Shown here piece after piece: positions 6,218 to 12,941 of a stretch of 28,846 bases of DNA. Positions within the stretch are counted from its first letter, which is position 1, and the number at the start of each line of letters is the position of its first letter. Below the pieces are notes generated by a model that was given only the letters and a program-made list of their open reading frames with translations, was not told the origin of the DNA and did not search any database. The translations under genes were made by a program, and so were the position numbers. The stretch comes from a virus: positions 1-28,846 of the IMG/VR virus record IMGVR_UViG_3300010148_000081; one strand, written 5' to 3'.

Positions 6218-7111
6218 ATGAAAGTAGTTTATGGACATACCGATTCTATTTATGTACAAATTGATTCCGTTGAAACTGCTAAAAAAGCGATTAAAGAAAT
6301 TGAAGCAAGCGTAAGAGAACATTTTCCTAATATAATGGAATTAGATGAACACCCAGTAGTATTAGAATTTGAAAAGTATTTTTCGGCATTAGGAGTAGGA
6401 ACAACTAAAAACAGAAATGCTGGTTTAGTATCTTGGGAAGATGGTGAATGGTTAAAAGAACCTAAATTTACTATGACAGGATTTACTGCTAAAAGAGTAA
6501 GTGAAACCAAATTAGCCAAAGGAGTTCAAACTAATACTCTCAAAATGTGGGTTGAAAATAAATCACAGAAGGAAATCAATATGTATTTATTTGATACTTA
6601 TTTAAAAGTATCAACAGGACAAATTGATTTAAAGTCTATTATTAAAAGAAGTAGATTACGACCTAACAGATTCACAGTAAAATGCCCCGAATGTAATGCT
6701 AAATATCATCTTAGAGATTGTTTAGACTTAAAACATTCAGTATGTAAAAAATGTGCAACAGAAACAACTAAATTTACTACATTAGATGGAAAGAAACCAT
6801 CAATAGGTTCAGGAATTGCTGGCGTTTTATATGCTTGGGAGAAAAATGACACTAAATTTGATGACTCTTATTTATTTATTAAAGTAAAGGGCGCATTTGA
6901 TACATTTATTCACCCTTTAACTCAAGAAAAGAAAGAAGTTGAATACATATCGGGCATAACTTATGAAGATTTTAAGGGTTGTAGCCCCGATTGGAAGCAC
7001 TACGCTGAACAAGTAGTAAAGAAAGCCGAACCTATTTACAAGGCTATGGGTTGGGATATTTCATCTATCCGCACAGGATATATGCAAACAAGCCTTGATG
7101 AATGGTGGTGA
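6218..7111 (+). CDS. polB: Family B DNA polymerase, C-terminal piece (motif C, thumb, zinc finger, PIP box), 297 aa
   Basis: This completes the polymerase begun at 3215. It starts with MKVVYGHTDSIYV, which is motif C with His at the usual first Asp (residues 5-10; D9 is retained). The thumb region follows (about 40-150). Residues 156-179 contain CPEC...C168...CKKC, a zinc-ribbon insertion not found in typical archaeal PolB thumbs. The last eight residues, QTSLDEWW (290-297), match the PIP-box consensus (Q-x-x-hydrophobic-x-x-aromatic-aromatic). The ATG at 6218 was chosen because GGTGATATT precedes it. The longer in-frame extension upstream is only the shadow of the coiled-coil gene. The N-terminal Val-Val-Tyr strand continues naturally from the end of the N-terminal piece, so nothing of the polymerase seems to be missing. 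Confidence 0.88.
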   Translation: MKVVYGHTDSIYVQIDSVETAKKAIKEIEASVREHFPNIMELDEHPVVLEFEKYFSALGVGTTKNRNAGLVSWEDGEWLKEPKFTMTGFTAKRVSETKLAKGVQTNTLKMWVENKSQKEINMYLFDTYLKVSTGQIDLKSIIKRSRLRPNRFTVKCPECNAKYHLRDCLDLKHSVCKKCATETTKFTTLDGKKPSIGSGIAGVLYAWEKNDTKFDDSYLFIKVKGAFDTFIHPLTQEKKEVEYISGITYEDFKGCSPDWKHYAEQVVKKAEPIYKAMGWDISSIRTGYMQTSLDEWW

Positions 7112-7116
7112 AACTA

Positions 7117-8022
7117 ATGAATAAAGATGATGTATATGAAGCAAGAATTAAGTCAATGAGAGAATTTACATATCAATGGGAAGCAGAAAACTTTGACGAC
7201 CCATCTAAACCAATATTGAAGATTAGTAAATCTTCTTTAGGGTCTTTCAATTGGTGTCCTAAAAAGTATGAGTTTAGTTATATTGAGAGATTACCTCAAG
7301 ACCAAACAGAAGCCATGCGTAAGGGAACGATATTACATAATCATAGAGAAGATTTCTTTGATGAGTTTGATGTAAAGAAAGCAGAAAATATGAATAATTC
7401 AGAAATTACTGAATATGTTACGAGTTTAATGCCAGTTGATGAATACTATGATATTTCATTAACAGTAGCGGCATTTGAAGCACAACGATTTATTGAGGCT
7501 AAGTCGGAAGGAAAAACAGATGAATATTTACCGATTATCAATGAAGAAATGTTTGATTGTGAAATTACTATTCCTAAAGATACGAATAGTAAGTTCCCAC
7601 TACAAAGAGATTATGTTGTTAGATTACAGGGTATTATTGACCGTGTATTTATTGAGAATGGAAAACTTATTCCTTTTGAATATAAAACAGGCGGTTGGAA
7701 AGACTGGAAGAAAACATCTATGCGTCAGGAAATGGCTTTTTATCAATTAATGATTGAAAACTGTGCTGATGAAATATTAGACAAGTATGGATTAAATAGT
7801 GATATGGAAGTAAGTCATTGGGGTTGGTATTATCCTGCGGCTAATCATATTACTGTTGAACCAGTTAAGAAAAGAACAAGAACTTCAGTAATGAATAATA
7901 TAGCCAAATTAATTCATTCTTATGAACAGAAACATTTTGAAACCAAGTTCTATTACAAGACTTGCTCTCATTGTTCTTTCTTTGGTATTTGTGAAGCCGC
8001 AAATACAGATACATGGTTGTGA
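7117..8022 (+). CDS. Cas4/RecB-family PD-(D/E)XK nuclease with predicted Fe-S cluster, 301 aa
   Basis: This is a RecB-type exonuclease of the Cas4/AddB/Dna2 kind, expected to process DNA ends. Numbered from the chosen start, the conserved His is in GTILHNH (H74). The PD-(D/E)XK core is D175 (GIIDRV) then E188-x-K190 (FEYKTG), and the QxxxY motif is Q204-EMAFY (Y209). One Cys before the core (C47, NWCPKKY) and three at the end (C283, C286, C292 in TCSHCSFFGIC) form the four-Cys pattern that binds 4Fe-4S in this family. The ATG at 7117 follows GGTGGTGA, which lies over the PolB stop codon; an ATG at 7102 sits upstream of that site and is less likely. There is no CRISPR array or other cas gene, so a role in viral recombination or replication is the natural reading. 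Confidence 0.85.
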   Translation: MNKDDVYEARIKSMREFTYQWEAENFDDPSKPILKISKSSLGSFNWCPKKYEFSYIERLPQDQTEAMRKGTILHNHREDFFDEFDVKKAENMNNSEITEYVTSLMPVDEYYDISLTVAAFEAQRFIEAKSEGKTDEYLPIINEEMFDCEITIPKDTNSKFPLQRDYVVRLQGIIDRVFIENGKLIPFEYKTGGWKDWKKTSMRQEMAFYQLMIENCADEILDKYGLNSDMEVSHWGWYYPAANHITVEPVKKRTRTSVMNNIAKLIHSYEQKHFETKFYYKTCSHCSFFGICEAANTDTWL

Positions 8023-8026
8023 TATT

Positions 8027-8215
8027 ATGAAATGTAGTATATGTAAAAAAGAAATAGATAAAAAATACCATAATGGGAAAATGTATTGGGATAGTGGACA
8101 TAATGCTGAACCAGTAAATAGCGGTAGGTGTTGTGATAAATGCAATACTGAAGTAGTTATTCCTACAAGGATTGGCGTTTACAGATATAAAGTATTTCAG
8201 GAGGAAAATGTATGA
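8027..8215 (+). CDS. Small zinc-binding protein, 62 aa
   Basis: The start follows TTGTGATATT four bases after the nuclease stop. Cysteines occur as CSIC (residues 3-6) and CCDKC (35-39), with a His in between (SGHN), which makes a zinc-ribbon or treble-clef-like module (an HNH-like reading is possible but no full HNH signature is visible). The C-terminus is a short strand region. A longer in-frame ATG at 7922 lies inside the nuclease gene and has no ribosome site. Role unknown; probably nucleic acid or protein binding. Confidence 0.7.
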   Translation: MKCSICKKEIDKKYHNGKMYWDSGHNAEPVNSGRCCDKCNTEVVIPTRIGVYRYKVFQEENV

Positions 8216-8583
8216 ATGAATTAATCAAAAAGAAAGTGCTATCAAAAAATTGGACTTTTAATGAAATATCTAATTTAAAAGAAACAATTGGTTCTCTTTC
8301 TCAAGAACTATATCTTGAGTTATCTTTATCAGAAAGATATGAAATAATTAGAGATATTAGAATTAACGAAACTTGGGTTGGCCTTGTTTATGAAGATGCT
8401 ATGAGAGAAGCAATTATGACTACATTACAAGGTGATGTAGCAGGAATTATTAGAAATATGTTAAGTACAGCAACAGTAAATTTTGGAGGAAATATCAATG
8501 AAATATCCGAGAATGGTTTGGGCGGGGAGTCAAATAAAGAACGCTCCACAAATGAGAAGAAAAAAGATGACAACAAAGAATGA
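8212..8583 (+). CDS. Hypothetical helical protein, 123 aa
   Basis: It starts after a strong CAGGAGGAAAATGT site and overlaps the previous stop (ATGA). Residues 1-85 are predicted mostly helical, with Leu/Ile/Glu repeats (ETIGSLSQELYLELSLSERYEIIRD is split between two helices). After that comes a Gly/Asn/Ser-rich stretch and a charged disordered tail (KKKDDNKE). The last 86 nt overlap the primase start in another frame. Not recognised; context suggests a replication accessory factor. Confidence 0.65.
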   Translation: MNELIKKKVLSKNWTFNEISNLKETIGSLSQELYLELSLSERYEIIRDIRINETWVGLVYEDAMREAIMTTLQGDVAGIIRNMLSTATVNFGGNINEISENGLGGESNKERSTNEKKKDDNKE

Positions 8584-9538
8584 TTATATTGAGTTTGTTA
8601 AATCACATAATAATAGAACCAATGTATATACCACTGTCTATGATTTTGAATACTTTACAGAAAAAATGCCTGTTGAAGCAAGTGTAATTATTGATAGAAT
8701 ATTTTTAGATTTTGATGCTCATGAAGATGAATTAGGCAAAGCATGGCGTGATGTTAAGCAGGTGATGGAATTGGTAGTATTGAATGATTACAAACATACT
8801 TTGTTTTTCTCAGGTCGTGGTTTTCATTTATTTTTATTTGGAAAAAGAACAAAAAATATGAGAGATGTTCAAACATTTTTTAAAGAAATAAAAGAATATT
8901 TGATAATGAAAGTTGGTAAAAATAATACTCTTGATGAAAGAGTCGGACAAACGACAAGATTACGAAGAGTTCCTAATACAGTAAATATGTCATCTTCTGA
9001 TGGTAAAGGAAATGCTCGGTATTGCATTCCTTTAACTGTTGATGATTTATCTTTAGATATTGAAGAAATACTTACAATGGCTCTTAAGCCTCGCCATTTA
9101 CCCTTCAAAAAGGGAGGAAATAAAGAGGTAGTATTCCCAAAAGCACCCCCTATTGAGGCTATGGAGGGGTCTGTTTCTGTGCCTTCAAGCGTAGGTAAAT
9201 TGCCTATGTTGCCCTGTTTGCATAATGCGGTCATGGTGGAAAATCCCACGCATTTAGCAAGAGCATACCTTGTTTCTTGGTATCGTGATTTATTGTCAGG
9301 TTATACTGATTTAACTAATGTTGCTGATAAACAAAAAGTTCATCAATTGATAGTTGAAGAATTAGAAAAAGTCTTTTCTGATTCTGATTCAGTATGGTTA
9401 GACTGGGATAAAAATGAAACAATAAAGCATTCAAGATTTACTGTATATAATAATTATAATACGCCTCATTGTGATAGGCTCATCAGCGAAGGATTTTGTG
9501 TAGGCAAATGTTGGAGGTATAATAATGTTAGTAATTGA
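8498..9538 (+). CDS. Archaeo-eukaryotic primase (AEP) with four-Cys PriL-like C-terminus, 346 aa
   Basis: This is a DNA primase of the AEP (PrimPol) superfamily, making primers for PolB. The first catalytic motif is FLDFDAHE (D71, D73). The nucleotide-binding motif is FFSGRGFHLFL (about 103-113), and the third region is DERVGQTTRLRRVPNTVN (D146; basic RLRRVPNTVN at 154-163), the standard order for this family. After a Pro/Gly/Lys-rich linker (about 196-236), the C-terminal domain has cysteines at 240, 325, 334 and 338 (LPC...PHC...GFC...GKC), reminiscent of the Fe-S-binding PriL C-terminal domain. The ATG at 8498 was chosen because GGAGGA sits 7 nt upstream; an ATG at 8567 has a weaker site. 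The gene overlaps its upstream neighbour by 86 nt and the nuclease downstream by 14 nt. Confidence 0.82.
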   Translation: MKYPRMVWAGSQIKNAPQMRRKKMTTKNDYIEFVKSHNNRTNVYTTVYDFEYFTEKMPVEASVIIDRIFLDFDAHEDELGKAWRDVKQVMELVVLNDYKHTLFFSGRGFHLFLFGKRTKNMRDVQTFFKEIKEYLIMKVGKNNTLDERVGQTTRLRRVPNTVNMSSSDGKGNARYCIPLTVDDLSLDIEEILTMALKPRHLPFKKGGNKEVVFPKAPPIEAMEGSVSVPSSVGKLPMLPCLHNAVMVENPTHLARAYLVSWYRDLLSGYTDLTNVADKQKVHQLIVEELEKVFSDSDSVWLDWDKNETIKHSRFTVYNNYNTPHCDRLISEGFCVGKCWRYNNVSN

Positions 9539-10214
9539 TTCAAGAGAAAATTCAAAGTTATCTAAACTTGTTGTTCAAAAAGCAAAAGCACTTAGAATAC
9601 AACATGAAGTAAAATGGTTAGAAATAGGCGACTATGTTTTTGATGATGTTTGTTTTGAAGCAAAGTCAGCAACCGATTTTTTAGGTTCAGTAATGTCTAA
9701 AAGGCTATGGACTCAATTAGATAATATGGATAGACATTATCAAACTAATGTTGTTATTATTTATGGCGATATGCAAGAAGCAATTATGAATGTAATTGAA
9801 CACTCTCCGAGCAAAATGCCGATAGGAACAAGAAGCATTATGTTAAACAATAAGTTTTTAGGAGCATTAGGAAGAATTGTCTTAGACACTGATGTAAAAC
9901 CATTTTGGGTTCAAACAGAAGAAGAGGCATCATTGATTATAACAGCAGTAAGTAAAATGAAACCATTAACAAGAGAAACAATAGCACCACAAATATTTAA
10001 AAGAATAACAACAGATGATATGAGAATAGATTTACTAAGTAGCATTAAAGGATTATCAATAAAGAAAGCAAAACAATTAATTAAAGAATACGGCTCGATT
10101 ATGGAAATTGGTGAATGTTCAGCATTTGAATTACAAGCCATTGAAGGAATTGGAGAAACCTTAGCCAAAAGAATACTCTCCACATTAAACTCAGAAGAGA
10201 AGGTGAAAATATGA
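9525..10214 (+). CDS. XPF/Mus81-type ERCC4 structure-specific nuclease, 229 aa
   Basis: The product would cut branched or flapped DNA at replication forks or recombination junctions. The ERCC4 signature is present: VIDSRE (D5, R7, E8), GDYVFDDVCFEAKSATDF (G35-D36, E45-A-K47, D51). The usual ERK is EAK, keeping the catalytic Glu and Lys. Two helix-hairpin-helix motifs close the protein (about 173-190 and 205-220, SIKGLSIKKAK and AIEGIGETLAK), as in archaeal XPF. There is no N-terminal helicase domain and no C-terminal PIP box, so it is the short nuclease-(HhH)2 form. It starts after TTGGAGGTATAATA, overlapping the primase end, and its stop overlaps the helicase start. Confidence 0.85.
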   Translation: MLVIDSRENSKLSKLVVQKAKALRIQHEVKWLEIGDYVFDDVCFEAKSATDFLGSVMSKRLWTQLDNMDRHYQTNVVIIYGDMQEAIMNVIEHSPSKMPIGTRSIMLNNKFLGALGRIVLDTDVKPFWVQTEEEASLIITAVSKMKPLTRETIAPQIFKRITTDDMRIDLLSSIKGLSIKKAKQLIKEYGSIMEIGECSAFELQAIEGIGETLAKRILSTLNSEEKVKI

Positions 10215-11749
10215 ATAAAGACGAATATAACGAAGAACTCTATGGAAATGACATTGAAGAAGAATATATAGATGCTTTAGAAGAAAACGCTATTGCATTT
10301 AGTGAAGCCCTACCAAAAGTAGTAAGGGAATTTCAAAAATCAGCACTTGAAGTATCACACTATAATGATATACCAGCCGCTATTTCTTTCTTTAATATTT
10401 TAGGACAAATTACAAAAGATTTCATTAGAATACCGAATGGACGAAGTATTGAAGATACAAGAGTTCATTTTTGTTGGGTTCAAACAAGCGGAACAGGAAA
10501 ATCAACTTTATGGAATTTTGTTGGGCCAGTTGCTAAGAAAACATTTGAATTAATTAATGGGAAAGGGCAACACCCTTCTTTGCACACTAATTCAACTAAT
10601 GAATATGTTGATGACATAATGAAAAGAACTTTTGATACTTTTGGTATAACTGATTATACTGATTCTGTTTTAATTGGTAATTGGGGAGAAGAAAAGGTAA
10701 TGGAAACTAATCCAGATACTTTTGAAGAAAAGTGGACTGGTGAAATGAAACCTAAAAGAAACGCAGGAGTATTAGAAGGAAGCGGATTAGCCCATTGGGA
10801 TGAATTTGAATATTCGGGTATATTTAAACAAAGTCAGCATCAAGATAAAGCCATTGTTTATCTAAATACATTAATGAATACTTTAGCAGGTGAATCATGG
10901 ATTATTTCAAAAGCATTAAGTTCTTATGATAATAAAATTATGGAATGTTTTTGTGAGCGTTCAGTAATTGCTATGACTTATCCTCCAAGTAATCTTAATG
11001 AAGTAATGGCTGAAAAAGGAGTATTACAAAGAATGCTTTTGTATGTTTGGGAAGTTCCTAAGTTTATTCAACATAAAATGAGATTAGAGCAAATTGATAA
11101 AGCAGGAACATTAGAAGAAGTTAATCAACCGATTGATAAATATGCAAATGCTTTATTCAAAATTTATGAATTAGTTGAAGAAAAGTTTAATGATTGCGGA
11201 GGTAATCCTCTTAATGTTATGTCTTATTCACCCGATTTCAATGATGTTCTAAAATTAGAATATCAAAACATGAACAACTATCTTTGGAATACAAGAGGCG
11301 AAGTTGCTGAAATTGCGTCAAATTTTACTACCCGTTTGCTTAAAATTCTTATTAAAATGTCAGTTCTTTGTAGTGTTGCTTCTGCTCCATCTATTAAGAA
11401 TAAAGATGAAAGATTCAAAGTTTCAGGCCATAATGTACGCCAAGCCGCAACAATCGTCCGACAATGTTATATGACATTGGTTGATTGGTTGGAGCGAAGC
11501 CTACGGGTGAAGCGACATAGTATTGCTGAAAACTCGCTTGAATCAGTCTTTATCAATGTTTATAACAATATGGAAAAAGATGAAGAAGGTTATGTCAATA
11601 AATCATTGTATTTTAATGCAGTAAAAGACAAAGCAAAAAAATCTCAAGCACAAGTTTACAGACATTTTGAAAATGTAAAACATAGATTTGAAGAAATGTA
11701 TATTAGTCGTTCAAAGTATATTAGATTAACAAAAGGTGATGAAGAATGA
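10211..11749 (+). CDS. AAA+ ATPase, probable replicative helicase, 512 aa
   Basis: A P-loop NTPase with Walker A SGTGKST (residues 93-99) preceded by strand FCWVQT, and a Walker B-like HWDEFE (D197, E198). A conserved-looking GVLQRMLLYVWE (R274) may carry an arginine finger. The first 85 residues are acidic and helical. The C-terminal 60 residues (NKSLYFNAVK...YIRLTKGDEE) resemble a winged-helix DNA-binding domain. Size and domain order suit a phage or archaeal-virus replicative helicase of the SF3/MCM-like or DUF3987-like kind, and no other helicase candidate is in the window. GAAGGTGAAAATATG precedes the start. The exact family could not be fixed; an initiator or helicase-loader role is the alternative. 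Confidence 0.65.
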   Translation: MNKDEYNEELYGNDIEEEYIDALEENAIAFSEALPKVVREFQKSALEVSHYNDIPAAISFFNILGQITKDFIRIPNGRSIEDTRVHFCWVQTSGTGKSTLWNFVGPVAKKTFELINGKGQHPSLHTNSTNEYVDDIMKRTFDTFGITDYTDSVLIGNWGEEKVMETNPDTFEEKWTGEMKPKRNAGVLEGSGLAHWDEFEYSGIFKQSQHQDKAIVYLNTLMNTLAGESWIISKALSSYDNKIMECFCERSVIAMTYPPSNLNEVMAEKGVLQRMLLYVWEVPKFIQHKMRLEQIDKAGTLEEVNQPIDKYANALFKIYELVEEKFNDCGGNPLNVMSYSPDFNDVLKLEYQNMNNYLWNTRGEVAEIASNFTTRLLKILIKMSVLCSVASAPSIKNKDERFKVSGHNVRQAATIVRQCYMTLVDWLERSLRVKRHSIAENSLESVFINVYNNMEKDEEGYVNKSLYFNAVKDKAKKSQAQVYRHFENVKHRFEEMYISRSKYIRLTKGDEE

Positions 11750-11976
11750 AATGGGAAAACACATATTTAGTATTTGAAGTAGCAAAAGGGCCAAAAGTAA
11801 TAATTGATACACTAAACACCTATGGTGATGATGGTTGGGAATGTTGTTCTCAACTAATTGTAGCAAATAAACAGATAGTTTGTTTCTTAAAGCGAAGAAA
11901 AGATATAGATGAAAAGCCTAAAGTGGATAAAGAAGAAGAAAAAATAAGTAAACTTTGGTCTAATGCTGGTGAATAG
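11746..11976 (+). CDS. DUF4177-like small protein, 76 aa
   Basis: Residues 5-52 follow the pattern of DUF4177-type proteins: an N-terminal strand (YLVFEV), a helix (KVIIDTLNTYGDDGWECC) with the characteristic LNxxGxxGWE, and a strand ending in FLKRRKD. A lysine/glutamate-rich tail follows. DUF4177 proteins have no established biochemical role. The start overlaps the helicase stop (ATGA), with GGTGATGAAG upstream, so the two are translationally coupled. Confidence 0.65.
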   Translation: MKWENTYLVFEVAKGPKVIIDTLNTYGDDGWECCSQLIVANKQIVCFLKRRKDIDEKPKVDKEEEKISKLWSNAGE

Positions 11977-11978
11977 AT

Positions 11979-12572
11979 ATGTCAATTTTAGCAATTGACT
12001 TAGAAACCAAAAATATGTCTTATGATATAGGCGGTTTTGGAAATACTCATATGTTTCAAGTATCAACAGTTGCTACTTGGGATGGAAATAATGGAACTGT
12101 TTATGTTGATGAACCTGTTGATTCTTTTGCTAAATCAGGACATATAATTAAATCTCTTAAAGAATTAAAATACGACTTAGATGAGCATTTTCAAAAAGGA
12201 GGATTACTTTTAGGACATAATATTGCTGCATTTGATTTGCCTATTTTAAGAGATTCTATGGATATTTATTGCATTAATAAATATATTAATGAAAAACAAT
12301 ATATAGATACATCTAAAGTATTGCTTAAAGAACACGGAGAGCGTTTTCAACTTAAAAATTTAGTTAAATGCACAATGAATGATGCTAAATTAATGGATAG
12401 TGCTGATGCTCCTAAGTTATGGAAAATGGGTCAATATGATGAAGTTGTTGAGTATTGTATGAAAGATACACAGTTAGTATATGACCTTTGGAAGTATGGT
12501 CAAGATAATGGAATAGTTAAAGCATTTTCTTTAGAAAAAGGAGAACATTTAGATTTGGAGGTGAAATGGTAA
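11979..12572 (+). CDS. DEDDy-family 3'-5' exonuclease (RNase H-like fold), 197 aa
   Basis: All DEDDy motifs are visible: ExoI IDLET (D7, E9), ExoII GHNIAAFDLP (N81, D86), and ExoIII Y159-CMK-D163. Another acidic position, YIDT (D110), fits the substrate-binding region. The protein is a stand-alone exonuclease of the same superfamily as the PolB proofreading domain. It could degrade host DNA or RNA, trim recombination ends, or act as an auxiliary proofreader. The start follows GGTGAATAGAT; the TAA stop overlaps the next ATG (TAATG). Confidence 0.8.
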   Translation: MSILAIDLETKNMSYDIGGFGNTHMFQVSTVATWDGNNGTVYVDEPVDSFAKSGHIIKSLKELKYDLDEHFQKGGLLLGHNIAAFDLPILRDSMDIYCINKYINEKQYIDTSKVLLKEHGERFQLKNLVKCTMNDAKLMDSADAPKLWKMGQYDEVVEYCMKDTQLVYDLWKYGQDNGIVKAFSLEKGEHLDLEVKW

Positions 12573-12721
12573 TGACAGGTTGGGAATGGTTTGGCTTGTT
12601 TGTTTTCATTGTCGTTCTAATGCTTCTATTTTTCGCTGCTTTTGGTGGAACTTCGGTTACTGATGAAAGCGTTGAAGAATATATGAAGCGTTTAATGGGC
12701 GAAGATAGAAGCAACAAGTGA
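12572..12721 (+). CDS. Small single-pass membrane protein, 49 aa
   Basis: Residues 5-26 are strongly hydrophobic (WFGLFVFIVVLMLLFFAAF), forming one transmembrane helix. A short soluble acidic/basic C-terminus (SVEEYMKRLMGEDRSNK) follows. The ATG overlaps the exonuclease stop and follows TTGGAGGTGAAATGG, a strong ribosome site. Function unknown; holin-like, anchoring or host-membrane roles are all possible. Confidence 0.65.
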   Translation: MTGWEWFGLFVFIVVLMLLFFAAFGGTSVTDESVEEYMKRLMGEDRSNK

Positions 12722-12725
12722 TTAT

Positions 12726-12878
12726 ATGGGGTTAAAGCAACAATGCACCTACTGTAAAGAATATACAGTAGCAAAAAGACTTTTGGGTTTTTATGTTGGT
12801 TCAACTGAGCAAGTAAAATTGTGGGAATGTAGGGCTTGTAAAGGCATATGGTCGGAAAAGACTGTTGGGGGGCAATAG
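12726..12878 (+). CDS. Zinc-ribbon mini-protein, 50 aa
   Basis: Two CxxC pairs, CTYC (residues 7-10) and CRAC (35-38), are spaced as in a zinc ribbon, with strands between them and Trp residues flanking the second pair. It starts after AAGTGATTAT. It is the last gene of the plus-strand operon, and its stop codon lies in the loop of the terminator hairpin. Likely a nucleic-acid- or protein-binding adaptor; specific role unknown. Confidence 0.65.
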   Translation: MGLKQQCTYCKEYTVAKRLLGFYVGSTEQVKLWECRACKGIWSEKTVGGQ

Positions 12879-12896
12879 CCCCTCAACTTTTTTTTT
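12864..12896 (+). terminator. Intrinsic-type terminator of the plus-strand module
   Basis: GTTGGGGGGC pairs with GCCCCTCAAC across an AATA loop, giving a 10-bp stem with one G-U pair (12864-12887). Nine T residues follow directly (12888-12896). The TAG of the zinc-ribbon gene (12876-12878) lies in the loop and first base of the right arm. The T-run lies downstream only for plus-strand transcripts, so it terminates the replication module at the point where the two modules converge. No equivalent is visible for the minus-strand operon, which ends at 12942. The 63 bases between the last genes hold nothing else I can support. Confidence 0.85.
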
Positions 12897-12941
12897 GGTT
12901 TTTCAATTATAAGTGGAAATTATTTGGGCTAAATGAGAACA

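Noticed and set aside
4840-6230. Split intein or simple sequencing frameshift as cause of the PolB break
   Set aside because: No intein splice motifs (Cys/Ser start, His-Asn end) at the edges, and seven coherent small genes with ribosome sites separate the pieces, which a frameshift would not produce.
8388-9249. Minus-strand frames inside the primase and its neighbour
   Set aside because: They are antisense to genes with clear motifs and have no Shine-Dalgarno; treated as chance open frames.
11490-11505. Ten-base match (GCGAAGCCTA) between the helicase gene and the leader hairpin at 1327
   Set aside because: A match this short is expected many times by chance in a window of this size, and the helicase copy is inside coding sequence.
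12864-12896. Hairpin as bidirectional terminator for the tail operon too
   Set aside because: On the minus strand the hairpin is preceded by an A-run and not followed by T residues, so it fits only plus-strand termination.
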